A DNA stretch of 64,000 bases from Flavitalea sp966112615 (GCA_966112615.1 CBHWDO010000006.1:133531-197530), one strand, 5' to 3'; counted from the first letter of the stretch, positions 42,749 through 51,032 are shown. Notes: generated from the sequence alone by a model not told the origin. Numbers and translations are program-made.

Positions 42749-43981
42749 TCAACGGAACTGGATGGCTTTGACCGGCTGTATTTTCTTAATTATAAAAGTC
42801 GGTATGATCAGAACCAGGAAACAAACCAGGAAGGTTCCGATATTAACCGCCAGAACCTGCCACCACACAATGTTTACAGCTGCCTGTGAAATATAATAGG
42901 CGTCTTCAGGTAATGGAATAAAGCCAAACCTGTCCTGTAAAAAACTGATCAACAGTCCCAAAAGGTTGCCGAAAAATAATCCTGCAAGCGTAATGATTGC
43001 ACCCTGGTATAAAAAGATCTTTTGGATGGTTCCATTTGGTGCACCAAGGGCTTTCATAATACCTACCATCCTTGTTCTTTCCAACACCAGTATCAGCAAA
43101 CAGGTTACCAGGTTGAGAATCGCGATAGCTACCATGATGATGATCACCATATAAATCGTTTGGTCCTGCAAACCAAGCCAATCGAAAATATTCGGGTAAA
43201 TTTCTTTGATGGTGGAGCTTTTGAACCTGATTGGAATGTTCTCAAAGATCTGCTCACTCATTTGATCCATCTGTGTATAATCCTTTATAAAGATCTCGTA
43301 ACCCCCGATCTGGTTGGGCTCCCAATCGTTGAGTCGCTGGATCAGTCTTAGATCACAAATGGCAATAAGCTTGTCGTATTCTTCAATTCCGGTTTTAAAG
43401 ATCCCTGCTACTTTTAATTTACGCGGTCTTGGTGCCGCTCCGCCAGGCTGGATGAAATAAACGATCAGCTGATCATTCACTTTCAATTTTAATTGTCGGG
43501 CTATGGATTGCGACAGGTTGATCTCATTGGAATAACTGCTGTCTGCGAAGCTGATCCATTTCCCGTCAACCAGGAACTGGTTGATATGGTTGAAATCGTA
43601 ATCCTTTTCAATGCCTTTGAACATGACCCCTTCAATCGTTTCACTGGCTTTCAGAATGGCATTTTTGGTGGCATATGCCTGTATGGTAGTGATCTTCGGG
43701 AATTTTTTGCGAAGATTCAGGATCGTATCATTTTTAGACACTGGGGTTTCTTCAGCAATGGAAACTTTTAGTGCTTCAAAGTTTTGAATGCGGATATGTC
43801 CCCAGAAACTGAAGATCTTATTGCTGATGGTTTGCTGAAACCCGCTTGCAAATGCAAGGGTCAGGATCATGACCATCACGCTGATGATGGTGGCACCGAT
43901 ACTTAACCGGATAATGAACCGTGAAAAGGAGCGCGACTGGTTAAAAGCAATTCTCTTTGCTATGAATCCTGCAATGTTCAG
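42749..43981 (-). CDS. LolE/FtsX-type ABC permease, apparent CTG start
   Basis: 410 residues if read from CTG at 43981, which yields MNIAGFIAKRIAFNQSRSFS, the usual N terminus of LolC/LolE-type permeases. The first ATG or GTG in frame is GTG at 43879, which would remove 34 residues including half of membrane helix 1; upstream of CTG the frame is closed by TGA after six codons. Large periplasmic domain about 55-250, then three membrane helices near 280, 330 and 380 (MVIIIMVAIAILNLVTCLLI). Lipoprotein release or another MacB-like export role. A consensus promoter ends 19 bases upstream of the CTG. An ATG-to-CTG base change or error is the alternative reading. Confidence 0.8.
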   Translation of the reverse strand: MNIAGFIAKRIAFNQSRSFSRFIIRLSIGATIISVMVMILTLAFASGFQQTISNKIFSFWGHIRIQNFEALKVSIAEETPVSKNDTILNLRKKFPKITTIQAYATKNAILKASETIEGVMFKGIEKDYDFNHINQFLVDGKWISFADSSYSNEINLSQSIARQLKLKVNDQLIVYFIQPGGAAPRPRKLKVAGIFKTGIEEYDKLIAICDLRLIQRLNDWEPNQIGGYEIFIKDYTQMDQMSEQIFENIPIRFKSSTIKEIYPNIFDWLGLQDQTIYMVIIIMVAIAILNLVTCLLILVLERTRMVGIMKALGAPNGTIQKIFLYQGAIITLAGLFFGNLLGLLISFLQDRFGFIPLPEDAYYISQAAVNIVWWQVLAVNIGTFLVCFLVLIIPTFIIKKIQPVKAIQFR

Positions 43982-44000
43982 ATGGATGATTTTAGTGGTT

Positions 44001-44030
44001 CAAAAATACTGGTATGCGCTTATCTGCCAA
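44001..44030 (-). promoter_or_regulatory. Consensus promoter of the LolE-type permease gene
   Basis: On the minus strand, TTG (complement of 44028-44030), a 19-nt spacer and TATTTTTG (complement of 44001-44008). Transcription would start near 43996, 15 bases before the CTG codon at 43981. Confidence 0.6.
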
Positions 44031-44092
44031 GAAATTCAGGATAATAATATTATCATTGTAATCGTTCGCTTCATTATATACGTCTGTTTTGC

Positions 44093-45364
44093 ATGAAATT
44101 ATTTAGTCTCTGCATATTAGTGTTTACGTTGGGATCGGCCAAAGCACAGATTCCCGAAGCCATCTTCAATGATAATATCAAATCAGTGCAGTTCTATGGA
44201 ACCAATAACCAGCTGGTTTTTCCGGTCATGCGGTTGGGAGGTTCTGACCAGCTCGACCTGCATTTTGATGATCTTGAAGGAAGTGTAAAAAATCTCAGCT
44301 ATACTTTTCAGCTGTGTAATGCAGACTGGACCCCGGCTATGATGACCTACTTTGATTTTATCAAAGGGTTTTCGCAGGTCCGGATCACCAATTACCGCGT
44401 TTCATCTGTTGCTTATACAAAATATGTCCATTACCAGGCAAGGATTCCAGACCGCAACTGTATCCCTTCAAGGTCGGGTAATTACATTTTGAAAGTTTTC
44501 CAGAATGGGGATACTTCAAAGCTGCTATTCACCAAAAAAATGTTTGTGGTTGATGAAAAGGCAACCATTGCTGCACAGGTGCAACAGCCATTTAATGGAG
44601 TGATGTACCAGACACATCAGAAGATCAACTTTAAAGTGAATACCGGGTCTGGATTGCAGATGGTCAATCCACAGCAGCAGGTTTCGGTTACCATTCTTCA
44701 AAATAACCGCTGGGATAATGCAGCATTGAATATAAAGCCGCAGTTCTTTTCAAGAAATACACTTGATTTCAATACTGAGAGAGATGCAGTGTTTCCGGCA
44801 GGAAAGGAATGGAGATGGGTTGATCTGAGGAGTTTCAGGTTTTTTAGCGACAGGGTTGCTACAGGTATTTATAATCAACAAAAAGCGGAAATTTTTTTAA
44901 GGATCGATCCTGAAAGAACCCGTCAAAAATTCAATTTTTACCGTGATATCAATGGAAGGTATTCCATTGAAACTACGGAGAATCTTAATCCATTCTGGCA
45001 AACTGATTATGCCCAGGTGCGGTTTAGTTTTATGCCCGACAGCAAACAACAGTATGCAGGAAAGGATGTGTACCTGTTTGGAGAGCTTACCGGTTATAAG
45101 CTTGATGAAAAATTCAGAATGAATTTTGATGCGGAAAGATCGGTGTATGAAACTGATGTGAAACTGAAGCAGGGATATTATGATTATATGTATGTAACCG
45201 TTGATCAGCGGGCCAAGAAACCTGAAGGAATCATGGAATTTACTGAAGGGAATTTCTGGGAAACAGAAAACGATTATGTGATCCTCGTGTATTATCGTCC
45301 GCTAGGAGGAAGAGCTGATGAACTGATTGGATATTCAGTACTTAATTCATTGGTCAGAAGATAA
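44093..45364 (+). CDS. Type IX secretion system plug protein (DUF5103)
   Basis: 423 residues with signal peptide (VFTLGSAKAQIPE). The pattern IKSVQFYGTNNQLVFPVMRLGGSDQLDLHFDDLEG and YTFQLCNADW, then DFIKGFSQVRITNY, is the first domain of the DUF5103 family, identified as the plug that closes the SprA translocon of the type IX system when empty. The middle is Ig-like, the C-terminal part (ELTGYKLDEKFRMNFDAERSVYETDVKLKQGYYDYMY) is a further conserved segment. No other T9SS gene is in the window. Periplasmic/outer-membrane. It stands alone between the permease gene and SRP RNA. Confidence 0.8.
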   Translation: MKLFSLCILVFTLGSAKAQIPEAIFNDNIKSVQFYGTNNQLVFPVMRLGGSDQLDLHFDDLEGSVKNLSYTFQLCNADWTPAMMTYFDFIKGFSQVRITNYRVSSVAYTKYVHYQARIPDRNCIPSRSGNYILKVFQNGDTSKLLFTKKMFVVDEKATIAAQVQQPFNGVMYQTHQKINFKVNTGSGLQMVNPQQQVSVTILQNNRWDNAALNIKPQFFSRNTLDFNTERDAVFPAGKEWRWVDLRSFRFFSDRVATGIYNQQKAEIFLRIDPERTRQKFNFYRDINGRYSIETTENLNPFWQTDYAQVRFSFMPDSKQQYAGKDVYLFGELTGYKLDEKFRMNFDAERSVYETDVKLKQGYYDYMYVTVDQRAKKPEGIMEFTEGNFWETENDYVILVYYRPLGGRADELIGYSVLNSLVRR

Positions 45365-45401
45365 TTTTTTGAAACAGGAGTTTTTGTAGTGGCAATTCTC
45401 C

Positions 45402-45409
45402 TATATTTG
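45402..45409 (+). promoter_or_regulatory. -7 box for SRP RNA
   Basis: TATATTTG ends five bases before the first paired base of the RNA, and so gives an internal ruler for where transcription starts relative to this box. Confidence 0.6.
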
Positions 45410-45413
45410 CACC

Positions 45414-45508
45414 GGCAGGTCTTGCACGACCAGCTCCTGCTGAACTCCCCCAGGACCGGAAGGTAGCAAGGGTAGGCGGTTGTAGCGGTGCGATGTAAGT
45501 AGCCTGCC
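45414..45508 (+). ncRNA. ffs: Signal recognition particle RNA, small bacterial type
   Basis: About 95 nt. The ends GGCAGG (45414-45419) and CCTGCC (45503-45508) pair. The apical SRP domain is unmistakable: CTCCCCCAGGACC, GGAA tetraloop at 45458-45461, then GGTAGCAAGGGTAGG, matching the Ffh-binding symmetric and asymmetric loops. TTTTTT follows the closing stem as terminator. It works with Ffh and FtsY in membrane-protein targeting. The remainder of the 211-bp gap shows only the promoter box. Confidence 0.93.
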
Positions 45509-45575
45509 ATTTTTTATTCTCCTAAGTTTCTGCAACTTCTTCTGGATTAATTACATCTTTTCGAAAATTTTTATT

Positions 45576-45974
45576 GTGAAGCGACTGTTCATGCTGATAC
45601 TGCTGTTCTTGTTCCTGGCAAAATGGGGTATGGCCCAAAAGCTGGACACGATGTATTTTAATCTGTACGTCGACAGTCTCAAAAAAGGAACTTACAATTA
45701 TATCAATGTTGAAGGGAAGTTTTCCAATGGGAACTATCTTCCTCTAACTGCTGATGAAGTGGAATTTAGTTGCGACTCTGCAAAATTCGATCGCAACAGT
45801 TTGTTCATCGACAGTAATTTTTCTCCCCGCTTTGTACAGGTGTTGGCTGTTTATAAAAAGGACAGAACTAAGAAGGCCACTATCAGAATTCCAATCAAAC
45901 AATGGGTGGTTGAAGAAAAATTGAAAACCGAAGAAGAAGTGATAGGGACGCCTGCCAGGAGGAGGAGAGGTTAA
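45576..45974 (+). CDS. Small secreted protein of unknown function
   Basis: 132 residues with a strong signal peptide (LFMLILLFLFLAKWGMAQ). GTG start at 45576. The mature part is predicted beta-rich (LYVDSLKKGTYNYINVEGKFSNGNYLPLTADEVEFSCD) and could be one Ig-like sandwich; the C terminus is strongly basic (ARRRRG). Single gene between SRP RNA and an intergenic repeat. I recognise no family and give no function. Confidence 0.55.
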   Translation: MKRLFMLILLFLFLAKWGMAQKLDTMYFNLYVDSLKKGTYNYINVEGKFSNGNYLPLTADEVEFSCDSAKFDRNSLFIDSNFSPRFVQVLAVYKKDRTKKATIRIPIKQWVVEEKLKTEEEVIGTPARRRRG

Positions 45975-45996
45975 TTAAAAGCTTTTCTTACCTGGC

Positions 45997-46025
45997 GTTC
46001 TGCCCGCCCTTTGGGCGTTCAGCCC
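45997..46025. repeat. GTTCWGCCC hairpin repeat
   Basis: GTTCTGCCC (45997-46005) and GTTCAGCCC (46017-46025) flank a hairpin CGCCC / TTT / GGGCG. It is the same layout as 22666-22696. Confidence 0.6.
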
Positions 46026-46063
46026 GGTAAAATAAAAAAGCCGGGTATTACCCCGACTTCCAA

Positions 46064-46098
46064 GTATTCCGTGTATTCTTTGTATTCCGTGTATTCGG
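46064..46098. repeat. 9-bp tandem repeat
   Basis: GTATTC recurs at 46064, 46073, 46082 and 46091, exactly 9 bp apart (GTATTCCGT, GTATTCTTT, GTATTCCGT, GTATTCGGA). It ends six bases before the stop codon of the minus-strand gene. Confidence 0.75.
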
Positions 46099-46103
46099 AT
46101 TTC

Positions 46104-46757
46104 TCAACTCATCTTCTTCGCATCTTCCACAAACTTCGCCAGTCCTATGTCAGTCAGCGGATGTTTAAGCAGACCCATGATTGAATCCAACGGGCAGGTA
46201 CAAACATCAGCACCAGCTTCAGCACACTTAACGATGTGGAGAGCAGAACGAATAGATGCCGCGAGGATCTCGGTTTTATATCCCTGCAATGAATAGATAT
46301 TGGAGATCTGCGCGATCAGTTCAATTCCATCCCAATTCGAATCATCTATTCTGCCGATAAAAGGGGAAACATAAGTTGCTCCTGCTTTCGCGGCAAGGAT
46401 TGCCTGTCCTGCAGAAAACACCAGTGTACAGTTTGTTTTGATACCATTATCAGAGAAGTACTTCAAAGCCTTAACACCATCTTTGGTCATCGGGATCTTT
46501 ACCACGATGTTTGGATGGATAGCAGCCAGTTTCTTTCCTTCTTCGATCATACCGTTCAGGTCGGTGGAAAGCACTTCAGCACTCACATCTCCATCTACCA
46601 TTTCACAGATGGTTTTGTAATGCTGAATGATCGCTTCTTCTCCACGGATGCCTTCTTTGGCCATCAGGGAAGGATTGGTAGTAACACCATCCAGGATTCC
46701 AAGCTCGTATGCTTCTTTGATCTGCGCAAGGTTTCCGGTATCAATAAAAAATTTCAT
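46104..46757 (-). CDS. fsa: Transaldolase / fructose-6-phosphate aldolase, small type
   Basis: 217-residue TalC/FSA-type class I aldolase of the pentose phosphate region. Opening MKFFIDTGNLAQIKEAYELGILDGVTTNPSL, catalytic Schiff-base Lys in NIVVKIPMTKDG near 86, TNCTLVFSAGQAILAAKAGATYVSPFIGRIDD near 110-140. Homologues of this length act either as transaldolase or as fructose-6-phosphate aldolase; sequence alone does not decide. A TATTTTTG box lies 18 nt upstream on the minus strand. Divergently arranged to nothing; follows GH16 in the same direction with 30 bp between. Confidence 0.9.
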   Translation of the reverse strand: MKFFIDTGNLAQIKEAYELGILDGVTTNPSLMAKEGIRGEEAIIQHYKTICEMVDGDVSAEVLSTDLNGMIEEGKKLAAIHPNIVVKIPMTKDGVKALKYFSDNGIKTNCTLVFSAGQAILAAKAGATYVSPFIGRIDDSNWDGIELIAQISNIYSLQGYKTEILAASIRSALHIVKCAEAGADVCTCPLDSIMGLLKHPLTDIGLAKFVEDAKKMS

Positions 46758-46774
46758 GTTCTTGATTTTGGTGG

Positions 46775-46782
46775 CAAAAATA
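46775..46782 (-). promoter_or_regulatory. Candidate -7 box for the transaldolase gene
   Basis: TATTTTTG on the minus strand, 17 bases before the ATG at 46757, in the 30-bp gap after the GH16 gene. Confidence 0.5.
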
Positions 46783-46787
46783 GTGTT

Positions 46788-47576
46788 TCATCGGTAGACT
46801 TTGACATAATCCACTTCCATTCTCTGCGGCCAGATAGTTTCGTCAACGCCTTTTGCTCCTCCCCAGTTACCACCAACGGCAATATTCAATAGTAAATGAA
46901 AGGGGGTATCGAAGGGCCATGCATCTTTTCCTGAGTGTTCATTTTCAAAATTGAAATAAGGTTTATTGTCTACCAGTACAGTGATCTTTTCTTTCGTCCA
47001 GATCAGCGAGTATACGTGGAAAGCTTCCGAGCAATCGGGCACCATAATGTTGCCAGTTTTTTGAGTCCCTATACTGTGATAATATTTTTTGCAATGAACA
47101 GATCCGTGAATCTTTCCCTGGTCGTAGCCAACATGCTCCATAATATCGATCTCTCCATCATCAGGCCATTTAAGCGGTGTGGTGGATCCCAGCATCCAGA
47201 TGGCAGGCCAGGTGCCCAATCCTTTTGGAAGCTTAGCCCGAACATCGATCCGGCCATAGGTCCAGTCGCCCTTTCCTTTGGTAACAAGCCTGGCAGAAGT
47301 GTATTTCTTGCCGTTAAAATCTTCCTTATGGGCCTCTATGACCAGGTTTCCATTTTCTACACGGGCATTTTCCAGCCTTGCTTTTGTGTAGTATTGAAGT
47401 TCATTATTTCCCCAGCCATGTCCTCCTACATCGTAGTTCCATTTGGTGGAATCCGGTAGACCGGAATAGTTGAATTCATCTGACCATACCAGTTCATTGT
47501 TTTTGTTCAAACCTTTACCAGTATTGCATTGTGTGAAAAGCAGCAATAGCAGGGAGGGAAGTAGGAATTTTCTCAT
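46788..47576 (-). CDS. GH16 beta-glucanase (laminarinase-type) lipoprotein
   Basis: 262 residues. A lipobox (LFTQC, Cys at 17) anchors the enzyme. The rest is a GH16 jelly roll: LVWSDEFNYSGLPDSTKWNYDVGGHGWGNNELQYYT, LVTKGKGDWTYGRIDVRAKLPKG, LGTWPAIWMLG, and catalytic GEIDIMEHVGY near 147 (ExDxxE; nucleophile and acid Glu), then HVYSLIW and LLLNIAVGGNWGG. Typical of beta-1,3-glucanases that cut laminarin-like glucans. Starts divergently from the his operon, sharing the 68-bp space up to the his leader peptide. Confidence 0.93.
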   Translation of the reverse strand: MRKFLLPSLLLLLFTQCNTGKGLNKNNELVWSDEFNYSGLPDSTKWNYDVGGHGWGNNELQYYTKARLENARVENGNLVIEAHKEDFNGKKYTSARLVTKGKGDWTYGRIDVRAKLPKGLGTWPAIWMLGSTTPLKWPDDGEIDIMEHVGYDQGKIHGSVHCKKYYHSIGTQKTGNIMVPDCSEAFHVYSLIWTKEKITVLVDNKPYFNFENEHSGKDAWPFDTPFHLLLNIAVGGNWGGAKGVDETIWPQRMEVDYVKVYR

Positions 47577-47598
47577 TATCGGCGTTTGAAAATTTATT

Positions 47599-47630
47599 TT
47601 TGATATTTGATACTGTTGCGCTTATTTTTG
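47599..47630 (+). promoter_or_regulatory. Promoter of the his-trp superoperon
   Basis: TTTG (47599-47602), a 20-nt spacer and TATTTTTG (47623-47630). By the SRP ruler transcription starts near 47635, ten bases before the leader-peptide ATG. Confidence 0.7.
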
Positions 47631-47644
47631 CGCCGTTAAAAGAT

Positions 47645-47695
47645 ATGAAAAGAAATCTGCACATCCATCACCATCATACTTGCTCCAACGGGTAA
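47645..47695 (+). CDS. hisL: his operon leader peptide
   Basis: Sixteen residues, MKRNLHIHHHHTCSNG, with five His codons in a window of six (47660-47677). It is followed by terminator structure and then hisG. Ribosome stalling on the His codons when charged tRNA-His is scarce is the expected sensor. Too short for standard gene callers; recognised by composition and place. Confidence 0.9.
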   Translation: MKRNLHIHHHHTCSNG

Positions 47696-47766
47696 GCCGG
47701 TGTTCTATGTGCATACATCATAATAACATTAAGGGCTTACACATGTAAGCCCTTTTTTATTTTTTT
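47679..47766 (+). promoter_or_regulatory. His transcription attenuator
   Basis: Terminator: perfect 10-bp arms 47731-47740 and 47745-47754 (AAGGGCTTAC) with loop ACAT and a T-rich tail. Antiterminator: GTAAGCC (47692-47698, overlapping the leader stop codon) pairs with GGCTTAC (47734-47740), which would break the terminator. A weaker pairing of 47679-47683 with 47692-47696 can occupy the same segment. A stalled ribosome on the last His codon leaves 47692 just free; one at the stop codon covers it. Confidence 0.85.
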
Positions 47767-47769
47767 AAT

Positions 47770-48624
47770 ATGAAACTGAAAATTGCGATTCAGAAATCAG
47801 GCAGGCTTTACGAAGATTCCATCAAGTTGCTGAAAGACTGTGGCATTGATATCAAGAATGGTATCAACAAATTAAAGACTGAGTGTGATAATTTTCCGCT
47901 GGAAGTTTTTTTCCTGCGCGATGATGATATTCCTCAATATGTTGAAGATGGTGTGGCTGATATTGGTATTGTAGGAGAGAATGTTTTTTATGAAAAGAAA
48001 AAGCAGGCTGTAGTTGTAGAAAAGCTTGGATTCAGCAAATGCCGTCTGTCCATTGCCGTTGGAAAATCTGATAATTATGCTGATGCTTCCTGGCTTAATG
48101 GAAAAAGAATTGCAACCAGTTACCCCGTACTGGTTCAGAAGTTCCTTGAAAAAAATAATATCAATGCGGAGATCCATGAGATCAGCGGATCAGTGGAAAT
48201 CGCTCCGGGTATAGGTTTGGCAGAAGCAATTGCTGACCTTGTTAGCAGTGGCTCTACCTTGTTCATGAATGGTCTTAAAGAAGTGGAAACCATTTTCCGT
48301 TCGGAAGCAATCCTGATCAGGAATACAGAGATGCCTGCTGAAATTATTGAAGTGCTCAATAAACTGTTGTTCAGGATCCGCGCGGTTCGTAAGGCAAAGA
48401 ATAATAAATATGTTTTGCTGAATGCCCCGAATTCAAACCTTAAAGAAATCATTTCGTTGTTACCGGGGATGAAAAGTCCCACTGTTCTTCCGCTTGCAGA
48501 AGAAGGCTGGAGCAGTGTTCACAGTGTGATCCAGGAAAATGAATTCTGGGATATCATTGAAAGATTGAAAGATGCAGGAGCACAGGGAATCCTTGTTGTT
48601 CCAATTGAAAAAATGATCGTTTAA
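47770..48624 (+). CDS. hisG: ATP phosphoribosyltransferase, long form
   Basis: First step of histidine synthesis, ATP plus PRPP. 284 residues, the long form with C-terminal regulatory domain (about 205-284, LLNAPNSNLKEIISLLPGMKSPTVLPL) that binds histidine, so HisZ is not needed. Catalytic domain: LKIAIQKSGRLYEDSIKLLKDCG, ADIGIVGENVFYEKK, the PRPP loop EIAPGIGLAEAIADLVSSGSTL near 148. First gene after the attenuator; hisD follows after 8 bp. Confidence 0.96.
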   Translation: MKLKIAIQKSGRLYEDSIKLLKDCGIDIKNGINKLKTECDNFPLEVFFLRDDDIPQYVEDGVADIGIVGENVFYEKKKQAVVVEKLGFSKCRLSIAVGKSDNYADASWLNGKRIATSYPVLVQKFLEKNNINAEIHEISGSVEIAPGIGLAEAIADLVSSGSTLFMNGLKEVETIFRSEAILIRNTEMPAEIIEVLNKLLFRIRAVRKAKNNKYVLLNAPNSNLKEIISLLPGMKSPTVLPLAEEGWSSVHSVIQENEFWDIIERLKDAGAQGILVVPIEKMIV

Positions 48625-48632
48625 TTTTTTTT

Positions 48633-49910
48633 ATGCAAGTACATCGTTATTCACCCATGCTTACATGGGATTCAATATTGAAACGTCCGGCTATTGATGT
48701 CAGCTTTCTTGAATCGAAGGTCCAGGGGATCATGGAAGAGGTCAGGAGTAGTGGAGATGCAGCACTAAAGCGGTTTACAAAAGAATTTGATGGAGTTGAT
48801 TTGGCATCGCTTGAAGTAACCGATGAAGAGATCAATGCAGCTGTTGATGGATTGGATGAATCATTAAAGAACGCTATCAATATTGCTAAATCAAATATTG
48901 AAAAATTTCATGGCAACCAGTTTCCGGCGGTTGAAATGGTTTCAACCATGCCGGGTGTGGAGTGCTGGAGAAAAGCCGTAGCAATTGAAAGAGTGGGATT
49001 ATATATTCCAGGTGGAACGGCTCCTTTATTTTCCACCATACTAATGTTAGGAATTCCTGCTGCCATTGCCGGTTGTAAAGAGATTGTACTTTGTTCGCCA
49101 CCTTCGAAAAATGGCCAGCTCCATCCTGCAATTCTATATACAGCAAACCTGGTGGGTATCCGTTCAATTTTTAAAGTGGGTGGTGTACAGGCAATTGCTG
49201 CTATGACCTTTGGCACTGAATCAATACCAAAAGTGTACAAGATCTTTGGACCGGGTAACCAGTATGTAACTGCAGCAAAACAGCTTGCGCAGAAGGCCGG
49301 GGTGGCCATTGATATGCCTGCAGGACCAAGTGAGGTAGCTGTATTTGGGGATGAATCTGCAGATCCGGATTTTATAGCGGCTGATCTTTTATCACAGGCT
49401 GAACATGGTATCGATAGCCAGGTATTATTTGTGACGACTTCAGAAGATCTGATCAATAAAGTTGAAGTTTCACTCAATGAGCAATTATCAAAATTGCCAA
49501 GGATGGAGTTTGCTACAAAGGCATTGGAAAACAGTAAATCAATCCTGGTGAATTCTGCAGAGGAGGCAATGGCTTTACTGAATGAATATGCTCCTGAGCA
49601 TCTTATTCTGAATTGCAGGAATGCTGAACAACTTTCAGAGAAAGTGATCAATGCAGGATCAGTATTTATTGGTCAGTATTCACCGGAAAGTGTTGGCGAT
49701 TATGCCAGTGGAACGAATCATACTTTGCCGACCAATGGATATGCAAAGAATTACAGCGGTGTGAGTGTCGACAGTTTCATCAAAAAAATAACCTTTCAGA
49801 AATTAAGTCGTGATGGATTGCATCATATCGGTCCACATGTGGAGGCGATGGCAGAAGCAGAAGGACTTCGCGCACATGCAGAAGCAGTAAGGGTTCGATT
49901 GAAAAAGTAA
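48633..49910 (+). CDS. hisD: Histidinol dehydrogenase
   Basis: Final two oxidations of the pathway, histidinol to histidine, Zn- and NAD-dependent, 425 residues. Seen: IERVGLYIPGGTAPLFSTILML near 118, KIFGPGNQYVTAAKQLAQ, DMPAGPSEVAVFGDESADPDFIAADLLSQAEHGIDSQVLFVT (Zn-binding Gln and His), and ASGTNHTLPTNGYAKNYSG with catalytic His near 360. Start codon ATG 8 bp after hisG, and hisC follows 12 bp on. Confidence 0.96.
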   Translation: MQVHRYSPMLTWDSILKRPAIDVSFLESKVQGIMEEVRSSGDAALKRFTKEFDGVDLASLEVTDEEINAAVDGLDESLKNAINIAKSNIEKFHGNQFPAVEMVSTMPGVECWRKAVAIERVGLYIPGGTAPLFSTILMLGIPAAIAGCKEIVLCSPPSKNGQLHPAILYTANLVGIRSIFKVGGVQAIAAMTFGTESIPKVYKIFGPGNQYVTAAKQLAQKAGVAIDMPAGPSEVAVFGDESADPDFIAADLLSQAEHGIDSQVLFVTTSEDLINKVEVSLNEQLSKLPRMEFATKALENSKSILVNSAEEAMALLNEYAPEHLILNCRNAEQLSEKVINAGSVFIGQYSPESVGDYASGTNHTLPTNGYAKNYSGVSVDSFIKKITFQKLSRDGLHHIGPHVEAMAEAEGLRAHAEAVRVRLKK

Positions 49911-49922
49911 TAATTAAAGATC

Positions 49923-50966
49923 ATGTTCAACTTAAGTGAAATACTCAGAGAAAATATAAAGAAACTGACTCCGTATTCTTCAGCCAGGGATGAATTTAAA
50001 GGCGAAGCAAGTGTTTACCTCGATGCCAATGAAAACAGTTATGGATCTCCATTGACCAAATGGTATAATCGTTATCCTGACCCGATGCAGTGGCAGGTCA
50101 AGGAGAAACTGACCATGATCAAAGGTGTTCCTTCAGAAAATATTTTCCTGGGAAATGGAAGCGATGAATGTATAGATATACTGCTGCGTGCCTGTTGTGA
50201 ACCAGGGAAAGATAATATTGTAATTTGTCCGCCTACATATGGAATGTATGAAGTCAGCGCTAACATCAATGATGTTGAAGTCAAAAAGGTTCCGCTTACT
50301 CCAAACTTTCAATTGAATCTTCCTGCCATTGAAGATGCCATTGATGATCATACCAAGATCATTTTTTTATGTTCTCCCAATAACCCAACCGGTAATTCAC
50401 TGATCAGGGAAGACATTGAGGTGATCCTGAATAATTATTTTGGTTTGGTAGTTATTGATGAAGCTTATATCAATTTTTCTGAACATAGGTCATTTGTACA
50501 GGAACTGGAAGATTATCCAAACCTGGTGGTATTGCAAACGCTTTCAAAAGCCTGGGGACTTGCGGCTTTGCGTTTGGGAATGGCGTTCGCAGGAAAGGAG
50601 ATCATTGATGTGATGAATAAGATCAAGCCTCCTTACAATATCAACCAAGCTACGCAGGACCTGGTGTTGAAGGCGCTTGAAGAAGTTGGAATGGTCAATG
50701 ATATGATCCGCGAGATCGTGTCGCAAAGAGAACAATTGTCTATAGCATTGGGGGATGTGGAAATGGTTGAGAAGATCTATCCTTCAGATGCGAATTTTCT
50801 CCTGGTAAAGGTTTCCGATGCAAAAGGCACCTACAACAAATTGCTGGAAAGAGGCATAGTAGTGCGGGACCGAAGCAATGTAACACTTTGTGAAGGTTGC
50901 CTGAGGATCACCGTAGGCACCGAAAAGGAGAACCAGTTATTGGTGAAAAGTCTTAAAGAACTTTAA
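49923..50966 (+). CDS. hisC: Histidinol-phosphate aminotransferase
   Basis: PLP enzyme converting imidazole acetol phosphate to histidinol phosphate. 347 residues, fold type I. N-terminal YLDANENSYGSPL, ENIFLGNGSDECIDILLRACCEPG, IFLCSPNNPTGN near 150, VVIDEAYINFSEH near 178, PLP Lys in TLSKAWGLAALRLGMAF near 205, and C-terminal CLRITVGTEKEN with the substrate Arg. A 66-bp gap follows before the cytochrome gene, the longest interval in the first his block. Confidence 0.95.
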   Translation: MFNLSEILRENIKKLTPYSSARDEFKGEASVYLDANENSYGSPLTKWYNRYPDPMQWQVKEKLTMIKGVPSENIFLGNGSDECIDILLRACCEPGKDNIVICPPTYGMYEVSANINDVEVKKVPLTPNFQLNLPAIEDAIDDHTKIIFLCSPNNPTGNSLIREDIEVILNNYFGLVVIDEAYINFSEHRSFVQELEDYPNLVVLQTLSKAWGLAALRLGMAFAGKEIIDVMNKIKPPYNINQATQDLVLKALEEVGMVNDMIREIVSQREQLSIALGDVEMVEKIYPSDANFLLVKVSDAKGTYNKLLERGIVVRDRSNVTLCEGCLRITVGTEKENQLLVKSLKEL

Positions 50967-51032
50967 TCCTTTTAAACCGGTACCAATTACAATTGTATTA
51001 AATTGAGCAGCAGTAAAAATAACCAACAACAA

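Noticed and set aside
50988..50997. Palindrome TACAATTGTA before the cytochrome c gene, similar to the MerR dyad core
   Set aside because: AT-rich 10-mer without spacing match to the dyad at 18652-18672; likely coincidence.
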